From positions 1 to 16,565 of the forward strand of contig PJAB01001177.1 in NCBI GenBank assembly GCA_002887195.1: 16,565 nucleotides of DNA. The letters run 5' to 3'. Position numbers and translations under genes: made by a program. Position 1 is the first letter of the stretch, and each line of letters starts with the position of its first letter. This document shows, piece by piece, positions 1 through 6,438 of the stretch. This DNA is from Chrysochromulina parva (lineage: Eukaryota > Haptophyta > Prymnesiales > Chrysochromulinaceae). The notes below the pieces were generated by a model. The model had not been told where the DNA came from. It saw nothing but the letters and a program-made list of their open reading frames with translations, and searched no databases.

Positions 1-256
1 TGAATGAAATGCATGCAACTTTGGCAGGCGCGCTCCGTGCACCAGCGTGTCCCCAGACGCTCATCTTCGGCCGACCGAAGGCCACACACCGGCCCAAGGC
101 AACGCACGCGTGAGCGCGGGAACGTACTCCCCCACCCCTCATATCACATTAGGGCCGGGAGGTGGAGTGAGCGTGGAGGGACCGCGAAGAAACTGTGTGA
201 ACTGAACTGAACTGATCTACACGCAGTACGGGCGCGGACTTGTACCTCTTCCAGAA
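1..256. other. Upstream region of the F-box gene, no gene seen
   Basis: No convincing coding frame lies here. It is probably the 5' flank of the F-box gene. A short tandem repeat of GAACT (three units, about 199-213) lies 44-58 bases before the start codon. A C-rich stretch near 128-140 followed by ATTAG could mimic a splice acceptor, but there is no evidence for an upstream exon. Confidence 0.4.
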
Positions 257-928
257 ATGCCACAAGTGGTGTGCAACTCGGCGGCCACGGCGTGGTTCGC
301 ACGAGCAGCCAAGCGCGTGTTGCTCATGCCACGGTCCGAATCACAGCCGCCGCCGTCGCCATCCATCGAGCCACCGCAGCCTCCATCAGTGCTCCTTGAG
401 CCGCCGCAGTGGGCTCCGCGCTCGTGCGTCACGCACGCTGTCCTGGGCTCGGAGGCACGTGGACTACACACTCTGCCGCCCGAGCTCCTGTTCATGACCT
501 TCCAAATGCTAGACGCGGTCAGCCTCTGCCGGCTAGCGCAGGCATCCAAATGGACGCAGTCTTACGCGGATGACCCACTCGTTTGGGAGCCGTCGCAGGG
601 CCATCGCAAGACCGTCGAGCGCGCGCGCTGCTGGCACGAAGCGCAGATGCGCGCCGCCGCCAAGGCGGCTGAGGAAGCGGAGCGTCGCCACCGCTGGCGC
701 CACCGCAAGCGACGTCTGCTAAGCTGCCTAGAGATGATGGCAGGGGTGCTGGTGATCGTGTGCGCCTTGTTCTTCTCGTCGCGCAGCTCCGGGCGGCAAG
801 CCGACCTGTCCGGCCCCGAGAGCGCCCCAAATAAGTCGGCCGTGCCAACCGCCAAGTCGGTTCCGTCGCCCCTGCCTACGCTCGCACCGAGCCAGATGCG
901 CGCCATCGTATGGAAAGCGGCCTCCTGA
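257..928 (+). CDS. F-box protein with C-terminal transmembrane anchor
   Basis: This encodes 223 residues. An F-box lies at about residues 70-112, beginning LHTLPPELLFMTFQMLD and ending in the characteristic DDPLVW. F-box proteins bind SKP1 and bring substrates to SCF ubiquitin ligases. The N-terminal part (about 26-54) is rich in Pro and Ser. A strongly basic, Arg/His/Ala-rich stretch (about 120-153) follows the F-box, then one hydrophobic segment (about 154-174, LLSCLEMMAGVLVIVCALFF) and a Ser/Pro-rich tail of about 49 residues. The basic stretch before the membrane segment suggests that the F-box faces the cytosol and the tail lies in the lumen or outside. No substrate-binding domain (LRR, WD40 or Kelch) is present. 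The first ATG of the frame is used as the start. The F-box and the membrane segment are read directly; tethering of an SCF ligase to a membrane is inferred. Confidence 0.75.
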   Translation: MPQVVCNSAATAWFARAAKRVLLMPRSESQPPPSPSIEPPQPPSVLLEPPQWAPRSCVTHAVLGSEARGLHTLPPELLFMTFQMLDAVSLCRLAQASKWTQSYADDPLVWEPSQGHRKTVERARCWHEAQMRAAAKAAEEAERRHRWRHRKRRLLSCLEMMAGVLVIVCALFFSSRSSGRQADLSGPESAPNKSAVPTAKSVPSPLPTLAPSQMRAIVWKAAS

Positions 929-1311
929 GGCCATGTGACACACATGTGACACACGTGCCGTGCGCGCGCAGGTCAAGGCGTGGGTGTGGGGAACCAGCGC
1001 CAAGTCTCCTGCGAGCCTGTGCCGGGGCGTGAGTCACCGTTTGCCGCGGGGTAAAGTCTCGAATGAAGCACAACTCCATCGCATGACGATCACGATTGAG
1101 ATAGACAGTGTGTGTGAGTTGAGTCAGTTCTCGGAGGGTGCGCCTCGAGGGTGCGCCGCGCCTCGCTCTGTATATCTCAATCATAAGCGATATCTCGGCG
1201 GCTTAATGATTGTTTCCGTCTCTCAGCGGGGCCGGCTCCGGTGTGAGTCACTCTGCGGCCACGCGTTCAAGTCCGAGTAAAGTCAAGGTCAGCGCGCGCT
1301 CACCCTGACGC
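929..1311. promoter_or_regulatory. Intergenic region between the F-box gene and the next + gene
   Basis: There is no supported gene here. It should hold the 3' end of the F-box transcript and the promoter of the following gene. An 11-bp tandem pair CATGTGACACA (932-942 and 943-953), containing the palindrome CACATGTG, starts four bases after the stop codon. Further on, GAGGGTGCGCC occurs twice (about 1135 and 1148), and an AT-richer patch (about 1170-1195, TGTATATCTCAATCATAAGC) could hold a core promoter. Confidence 0.35.
932..953. repeat. 11-bp tandem repeat, two units
   Basis: CATGTGACACA is repeated twice without a gap, just after the F-box stop codon. The same 8-mer CATGTGAC also occurs at 2513-2520, shortly after the next gene's stop codon. 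Confidence 0.8.
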
Positions 1312-2502
1312 ATGTCGCAGCCCCGAACGTCTAACGTGTTTCGGCAAAGTGTGACTCTTTCATCTCCGACCTGCATCTCGATCTCTGTCCAAATCTGTTT
1401 TCGCGCAAAGGAATTAGAGATCCCGACTTCGATGACCGTCTGCGTTCGCATGCCGCCGCCGCCGGCTGCGGATTTGGAGCTCTCTGGCCAATATGGCGAA
1501 GACGACACGATCTTCGTGATTCTTATTCTGGCTGCTACTTTGCTTTTTGCTGCAGTGCTCGCTGACTGGCTTGCTGTCAAGCTCTTGTGCCCGAGCAACA
1601 TGTTGCACTCGAACAAGTCTTCTGAGCCAGACGTGCAACGCATGGCGCCACTCGAGTTGCCAAAAAGCGTGCTATATCACACGCCAAATAAGTGTGCAGC
1701 CACACCTCGGGCCGCCGCGGCGCCGGTGCTCCAGATAGACCATGCTCCATCCGTTCAGTCTACGTCATCACCTTGGGATTCCTTCCTTTGTTGCCTTCCC
1801 CTCGCGCCTCCACTGAACGAGATGAATCGAGCTGCGATGCCGCATCGGCCAACGTCGAATCGGACAAGAATTATACAACAGCCGCCTTCATCGCCCGCGT
1901 CGGTGATGGTCGACTTGGCACACTCTTCACCCGTTTTGCTTCGGAAGGCAGCGCTACAGCCTTCGTCGCCTTCATCGCCAGCGTCGGCGATGCCTAATAT
2001 GGCACCCTCGTCGTCAAGGCCTACGGCGATCTTGTCGGTGACCACCCCGATCGGCTCGGTGTTCGTCGAGCGATGGCCTCAGCTTGCCTTCTGCCTGCTC
2101 CACATCACAGCACTCGGCGGCGAGTATGACGATAATGACGACATCCCCCGGTGTCTCAAGGTCCAAGACGCCGCTCTCGGCCTTGGCGAACCAATGCTGG
2201 TTCTGTACGATTTTTCATCGGCGCGGCTACCACCGATGATCCTTGGTCGTAAGCTGCTGCAGCACTGCATGCGATGGGCGGACAAGAACGCGCCGGAATG
2301 GGACACGCAAGTGCAGGGCATTGCGTTTGTGATGCCGAACCCTTTCGTGCGCTCCTTTTGTAATATGGTGACCAAGACGGTCAGCCCGCCACAACCGGTC
2401 CAGTACTGCGCGGACGAGGTGGAGGCGATCGCCTTCCTTGGCCGTGTGCGGACGTCCCTATCCTACCGCAAGAAGTCGTACTCGCGCTCGAGCGGGAGCT
2501 GA
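1312..2502 (+). CDS. Single-pass membrane protein of unknown function
   Basis: This encodes 396 residues that I do not recognise. There is one clear transmembrane segment at about 67-92 (TIFVILILAATLLFAAVLAD). A long low-complexity linker rich in Ser, Pro and Ala follows (about 100-245), including repeated QPPSSPASVM / QPSSPSSPASAM-type stretches. A compact C-terminal region (about 246-376) mixes hydrophobic strands with predicted helices: FVERWPQLAFCLLHITALGG, PMLVLYDFSSARLPP, VQGIAFVMPNPFVRSF, and VEAIAFLG near the end. The pattern (strand ending in D, helix, strand, helix, final 'EAxxFL') recalls STAS/SpoIIAA-like folds, but only loosely. The start is uncertain: ATG 1312 has a weak context and Met41 or Met47 are alternatives, all before the membrane segment. 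The gene has the same orientation as its neighbours on both sides. Confidence 0.65.
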   Translation: MSQPRTSNVFRQSVTLSSPTCISISVQICFRAKELEIPTSMTVCVRMPPPPAADLELSGQYGEDDTIFVILILAATLLFAAVLADWLAVKLLCPSNMLHSNKSSEPDVQRMAPLELPKSVLYHTPNKCAATPRAAAAPVLQIDHAPSVQSTSSPWDSFLCCLPLAPPLNEMNRAAMPHRPTSNRTRIIQQPPSSPASVMVDLAHSSPVLLRKAALQPSSPSSPASAMPNMAPSSSRPTAILSVTTPIGSVFVERWPQLAFCLLHITALGGEYDDNDDIPRCLKVQDAALGLGEPMLVLYDFSSARLPPMILGRKLLQHCMRWADKNAPEWDTQVQGIAFVMPNPFVRSFCNMVTKTVSPPQPVQYCADEVEAIAFLGRVRTSLSYRKKSYSRSSGS

Positions 2503-2822
2503 GTGTCTGAGTCATGTGACCAAGCCAAACAGGACCGAGTCCGAGACCGTGAGGCCGTTCACAGAGTGACGGAGAACAGTGCGCGCTTGATGGGCATGCC
2601 AGCTATCTGTACACTGGCAGCGTGCTGATATCATGGCTGTCCGTCGAGATATTGGTCAAGATAGTATCGAAGTTTGGTATAACCATAGGCGCACGGAGGC
2701 CGCGGGAGCCGCGGAGCGGAGGCGGAGGGCGTGGCGGCCCCCCGGACCGTCTTTTCACTTTGCCCGGGTGTGTGGCCCCTGTGGACTGAGAGATCACACA
2801 CACCACACGTCGCACATTTGTC
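2503..2822. promoter_or_regulatory. Intergenic region upstream of the dehydrogenase gene
   Basis: This 320-bp spacer contains no convincing coding frame. It holds the 3' flank of the membrane-protein gene (CATGTGAC at 2513-2520) and the promoter of the dehydrogenase gene. An AT-richer stretch at about 2645-2690 (containing GGTATAACC) and a GC-rich block after it could be core promoter elements; neither is a confident call. Confidence 0.35.
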
Positions 2823-4043
2823 ATGTCGCGGGCGCTCGGAAGGCGACTTGCTCGGTTGCCGCTGTATCGGCTGCGATACCTGAGTACTCGTCCGCCTGCT
2901 GTCGCCGTAGTCACTCCGCTGAACAATCCAGCGCTATCTTACTTGCCAGCTCACTGCAAGGCTGAGTTCCTGCTCGGCGAAAACTTGAAGGAGCTTCTTG
3001 CATATGGTCCACGACTCGCCGACGCGGAGGCTCTCTTGTGGATCCCACCGGGTTCTCCGGCCGTGCTACGTGAACTAGTCCGTGGCGGCCACCTACCCAA
3101 CTTGAAGTGGGTGCACGGCTTCTACGCTGGCATAGACCCGATTGCCGCATTCGCCCGCGAGGAGCTCGTGCCAGCCAAAGTGCCGCTGTCGAATGGCCGC
3201 GGAGCCTTCAGCTCGAGCTTGGCTGAGTGGAGTATTTGTGCAGCTATGCACTTCATCAAGCAAATACCCCGGTGCATGGCCAATCGGCGCGCACGCAAGT
3301 GGGACAAGTTTGTGATGGGCGAGCTCCGCGGTCTCACTCTGGGGCTGCTAGGCTCAGGCGACATCGCGACGGCCACCGCGCGGCTTGGCAAGGCGTTCGG
3401 CATGCGAACGGTCGCGCTACGGCGCAATGCACGCAAACCCGACACGTCCGGTTGCTTTGACCTCATTTTGGGCCCATATGACGGCCCGGTGCTTCCCGCG
3501 CATAAGAAGGCCCTGTTTGAGCAGTGCCATGTAGTCGTCTGTACTTTGCCTGGCACGCCTGAGACATTTCACTTTGTCGGTGCCAGAGAGTTCGACGCGA
3601 TGCTGCCCGGTGCCGTCTTTGTCTCCCTCGGCCGTGGGGTCGCCGTGGACGAGCTGGCGCTCGACGCGGCGCTTCGCGCGGGAAAGCTGGGCGGCGCCGC
3701 ACTCGATGTCTTCGAGGTCGAGCCCCTCCCGGCCCAATCGCCCCTGTGGGATCCCATTCACGGCGAGCGCCTCCTCATCTCGGCGCACAACGCAGACTAC
3801 ACCGAAACCTGTGAGTGGACGGTTCTCGGTTCTCGAGCCCGGCACCTCTGCCCCCTGCCCCTGCACCGCCCCCACCCCTCCCCTCCCTTGTGTGTGGCTC
3901 CCCTCTCATTTCTGAGTTGGCATCGTTCGAGTCGCGTGAGCACAGACTTTAAGCTCGGCTGGGAGGTGTGGCAGAAGAATCTCGACGCCTTCCTGCGTGG
4001 AGAGCCGCCAGTGACGCCCGTGGATCCTGCAGCCGGCTACTGA
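2823..4043 (+). CDS. D-2-hydroxyacid dehydrogenase, probably mitochondrial, one intron
   Basis: The joined product (2823-3810 plus 3946-4043) is 361 residues. It is an NAD(P)-dependent D-isomer-specific 2-hydroxyacid dehydrogenase, which interconverts 2-hydroxy and 2-oxo acids; the substrate cannot be told. Visible signs are LKWVHGFYAGID (about 94-105), the nucleotide-binding turn GLLGSGDIA (about 174-182), and the catalytic triad Arg271 (SLGRGVAVDEL), Glu300 (DVFEVEPLP) and His322 (ISAHNADYT). The turn reads GxGxxA where many relatives have GxGxxG. The first ~23 residues (MSRALGRRLARLPLYRLRYL) are rich in Arg and free of acidic residues, typical of a mitochondrial presequence. The ATG has G at -3. 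Unspliced, the frame stays open and would add 45 residues; removing the intron gives NADYTETYFKLGW, matching the family's C-terminal pattern. Confidence 0.93.
   Translation: MSRALGRRLARLPLYRLRYLSTRPPAVAVVTPLNNPALSYLPAHCKAEFLLGENLKELLAYGPRLADAEALLWIPPGSPAVLRELVRGGHLPNLKWVHGFYAGIDPIAAFAREELVPAKVPLSNGRGAFSSSLAEWSICAAMHFIKQIPRCMANRRARKWDKFVMGELRGLTLGLLGSGDIATATARLGKAFGMRTVALRRNARKPDTSGCFDLILGPYDGPVLPAHKKALFEQCHVVVCTLPGTPETFHFVGAREFDAMLPGAVFVSLGRGVAVDELALDAALRAGKLGGAALDVFEVEPLPAQSPLWDPIHGERLLISAHNADYTETCEWTVLGSRARHLCPLPLHRPHPSPPLCVAPLSFLSWHRSSRVSTDFKLGWEVWQKNLDAFLRGEPPVTPVDPAAGY
3811..3945 (+). other. Spliceosomal intron in the dehydrogenase gene (135 nt, phase 1)
   Basis: The donor is CT|GTGAGT, close to consensus, and the acceptor is CACAG|AC. 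A C-rich tract (about 3848-3908) fills the second half. The splice joins T with AC to make a Tyr codon and restores the family's conserved ending. The length is a multiple of three and no in-frame stop occurs, so retention would insert 45 residues in the C-terminal part without truncation. Confidence 0.88.
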
Positions 4044-4411
4044 CGAGTGACGCGAACGGTAGCCACGCGACGCCACTCGGCGAGTAAGTCGTAAGATAAT
4101 CGTACGGCTACGGAGCCGACGTGCCGTCCGCGACTGCGACTCACCCGCGCCGCGGGCGCTCTCACGGGCGCTCGCACTCTCACCGAAAGAGTCTGAGCAA
4201 CTTTGAGTCGCGTGCAGTTTTATAGAGTCCACAACCCACCTACCGTCGGGTCTAGCTCGACCCTGCGCGATGCTTTTCGCCGAGCCGTACTGTCGCGTGC
4301 CAATGTGATTAAAACGTGGTGGCCCGGGCGGGTGCGCGGGGCTTTTCGTTAACTGTAGAATTTGGGAGAGTCAAGGCCTTGCGTTCGGCGGTCGCCGCCC
4401 CAAGAGCCCGG
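4044..4411. other. Convergent intergenic region, no gene seen
   Basis: This 368-bp spacer lies between the ends of a + gene and a - gene, so it should hold both 3' ends. Short open frames here lack any recognisable motif. No repeat or hairpin stands out. Confidence 0.4.
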
Positions 4412-4831
4412 CTAATGAAATGGGTAGTCAAAGGGATGCGGCAGAGGTCGTGACGGCGGCCGCTCCGCTTTTCGGGCAGCTCGGGATTCTGGCTTGAGGA
4501 CGACTTTGTACGGCATACGTAGAACAGCTCCATCCTTAGCCCTGAGCGCCCGCTTGTCAGTGCGCGCTGCAGCATTCTGAAGCACCATGTCATTTGGCTT
4601 TGTCTTGGAAATATGAGCCTGATGCCGCGCCTGCACGTGCTGGCAGATAGTTGGAGGCGTAGGTGGCGGCCGCCCTCGGGGCCAGAAGCCTACGGGGAGT
4701 ATTTCTGGAGGCGGCTCTTGAAAGTTGTCGTTGTACTCAAAATTGAAGCCCGGAATCTCTTCCATATTGCCACCCGTGTCTCGAAACTTGACCTCATCCA
4801 TGCGTCGGCGGGCCTCGTCGCCCATTGTCAT
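4412..4831 (-). CDS. Small protein of unknown function (139 aa)
   Basis: I do not recognise this protein. The N-terminal third is acidic and looks structured (MDEVKFRDTGG, then MEEIPGFNFEYNDNF), followed by a Pro-rich turn (QEPPPEILPVGFWPRGRPPP). The middle and C-terminal parts are basic, with RTDKRALRAKDGAVLRMPYK and a Pro/His-rich ending. There is no signal peptide or membrane segment. The start codon has A at -3; a second Met two codons later is also possible. It points the same way as the 151-residue gene upstream, but about 840 bp separates them, so they are unlikely to share a transcript. The case rests on a non-random composition and a good start context; an unseen intron is possible. 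Confidence 0.5.
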   Translation of the reverse strand: MTMGDEARRRMDEVKFRDTGGNMEEIPGFNFEYNDNFQEPPPEILPVGFWPRGRPPPTPPTICQHVQARHQAHISKTKPNDMVLQNAAARTDKRALRAKDGAVLRMPYKVVLKPESRAARKAERPPSRPLPHPFDYPFH

Positions 4832-5673
4832 CGTCGCTCGCTCCGCCGTCCGTCCGTGCGCCTTCGGAAAATCGGACGAGCTTGGAAATCAATCGCGGTC
4901 GCCCACGGCGGCGCGGCGTTGCGCGTTTTAAGTTCCTGCAATGTAACGGGCTCCTGAGCGCGTTTTTCGATATGGGCTTCCTGTGTGGGTTGTCTATTGT
5001 TTCTGTTTAGATTTGACTTGATTTCGCGTCGTTAATAACGAATAAGCCGTACATGACGAAACAGGCAACAGGGCTCAGAGGCCCCTCAGGGGCCCCTCAG
5101 CGCCTCAGGGGCGCCCCTTGAGGGGCGCACGGCCAGGGCCACGTGTCAGACCGCGTTCAGCACCGTCGTTTAGTACCCATTTCTTAGAGGAAGCTCTACA
5201 TGTAAATGTGTCCATCCACGATATCAACGCCGAACGCGTCGGTTCCGCGCGCGTACTTTCAAAAGTTTGTTCCGCAGCTCTCTCAACACACCGTCATTGT
5301 CCGCTCAATGTTCCCTCAAATATGGTTCTTTGATCTCGTGCTGCCGGTCAAATCTCAAGAGCCAGGCAACAGACGACACTCACATGGTGTTCCTTTCGCT
5401 TTGATCGACTCAGCCTTCTAATAAGACATCCCGGCTGTTCATCTTGCGCGTGACCCTGGTTTGAAGTACTATTCTGAATCGCACGCACACTCTGCTACAT
5501 TTCTGACCGCACACTATGTGCACATGCAGATCATAATGATGATTGTGCGAGCATGTGGTTTCATTGCTAACAAGTGCCTCCGAGCGCCGGTCTGAGCCTC
5601 TGACCGAGCGTCTCCGTCCGGGCTGCCTTCGTCCGTGGCTTCCTTCGTCCGTTCTGCGTCCGCACCCACATCC
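4832..5673. other. 842-bp intergenic region with a GC-rich palindromic cluster
   Basis: It lies upstream of the 139-aa gene and downstream of the 151-aa gene, both on the minus strand. The part next to 4831 should hold the promoter. A palindromic GC-rich block is at 5081-5128. The rest (5130-5670) is of mixed composition; short frames in it show no recognisable motif. Confidence 0.4.
5081..5128. repeat. GC-rich inverted and direct repeats
   Basis: CCTCAGGGGC occurs twice (5084-5093 and 5103-5112). A perfect inverted repeat GCGCCCCT / AGGGGCGC (5111-5118 and 5121-5128) has only two bases between its arms, and GCCCCTCAGGGGC is quasi-palindromic. It could form a cruciform or a transcript hairpin. 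It lies between two genes of the same strand; no function can be assigned. Confidence 0.7.
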
Positions 5674-6129
5674 TCACCAGGGGAAGGTGAGCGTGTGGCG
5701 TGCGGCGAGGTTCTCTGTAACCACAGTCTTGATGTCCCTCGCAATATTACGGTATGCTGGATCGTTCGTCTGGTCATAAAACTCCTCGGCCGCGTTGAAG
5801 CGGTTCCGCAGGAGCTGTTCCTGCTGTTGGTAGGGGATCCCGCACTTGTAGAGGTAATACGCGTCGTAGTCCTCACCATCATCGTCGATAATATGATGAA
5901 ATGCGTTGTCGAGCCTGTTTTCAACGGACCTGTTGAGATGCTGGCCGCCCATGCGGTAGTTTTGATGGGCAATAGCAGCGTACTTGCGTGGGTCGGCTCC
6001 ATATTTCAGAAGCGTTAAGTTGGCAATGATGTGGCGGCAGTCCTGCCCAGAGTGCGCCCTGTGCTCATGCGCGTAGGCGTCCTTTCCGGCATCAAAACGG
6101 CGCGGCATGCCATTCATGTGCGCTGGCAT
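5674..6129 (-). CDS. Small soluble protein of unknown function (151 aa)
   Basis: I do not recognise this protein, but its composition looks like a folded, mostly helical protein: ANLTLLKYGADPRKYAAIAH, NYRMGGQHLNRSVENRLDNA, then HHIIDDDGEDYDAYYLYKCG and EQLLRNRFNAAEEFYDQTND. It is rich in His, Tyr, Asn and Asp, with few low-complexity stretches, and lacks a signal peptide or membrane segment. ATG 6129 has A at -3; Met5 and Met8 are alternatives. Two E2F-like sites lie 22-42 bases before the start. The stop codon overlaps GGTGAGG, which resembles a splice donor, so a downstream exon cannot be excluded, although no convincing acceptor with a pyrimidine tract follows. Confidence 0.6.
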   Translation of the reverse strand: MPAHMNGMPRRFDAGKDAYAHEHRAHSGQDCRHIIANLTLLKYGADPRKYAAIAHQNYRMGGQHLNRSVENRLDNAFHHIIDDDGEDYDAYYLYKCGIPYQQQEQLLRNRFNAAEEFYDQTNDPAYRNIARDIKTVVTENLAARHTLTFPW

Positions 6130-6438
6130 TTTTGCTTATTCGCTTCCCGAGCGCGAAATGCAAGCGCGAAAAGCGCGCAAAGTTCTGGTGAAGGAAGCCG
6201 AGCGCGATCGGTTATACTCGCGAGTGTGAATGAAGCGTGGCAGCGACCCGTTGATCGTGTGCACTCGAAGTCCACGGCATAAACATATTCAGTTATTCAA
6301 AAACGACGCAGAGCCCCCGCGAGAGCGGCGACAGTACGGTACGGTAGCCCCCACAGCTCGGCTCGATCTCACGCACCACAATCCCCGAGCACGCACCCAA
6401 AGAGTGTTGACCACAAAATGACCACTAGACCAGCACTC
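6130..6438. promoter_or_regulatory. Promoter region of the 151-aa gene and 3' flank of the zinc-finger gene
   Basis: This 309-bp spacer separates two minus-strand genes. Apart from the E2F-like sites at 6151-6171 it has a GGTTATACTCGCGAGTG stretch (about 6209-6225) containing the palindrome CTCGCGAG. No coding frame is supported. Confidence 0.4.
6151..6171 (-). promoter_or_regulatory. Pair of E2F-like sites upstream of the 151-aa gene
   Basis: GCGCGAAA occurs at 6151-6158 and 6164-6171. On the gene's strand these read TTTCGCGC, matching the E2F/DP consensus TTTSSCGC. A related GCGCGCAAA follows at about 6174. They lie 22-42 bases before the start codon. E2F/DP sites drive S-phase genes in animals, plants and algae; a cell-cycle role here is inference. 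Confidence 0.4.

Noticed and set aside
240..497. Plus-strand frame beginning with a Cys-rich stretch (CHKWC), seen as a possible zinc finger
   Set aside because: It overlaps the F-box frame, degenerates into Arg/Ser/His-rich sequence and lacks a full metal-binding pattern.
2823..4043. Dehydrogenase as bacterial contamination or an intact bacterial gene
   Set aside because: It has a mitochondrial-type presequence and an intron whose removal restores the family's C-terminal pattern.
5118..5421. Two overlapping 71-residue plus-strand frames
   Set aside because: Composition is not protein-like, there are no motifs, and one start lies inside the palindromic GC-rich block.
5514..5673. Possible extra exon after the 151-aa gene, using GGTGAGG at its stop codon as donor
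   Set aside because: No acceptor with a pyrimidine tract is convincing, and the frames beyond it show no conserved feature.
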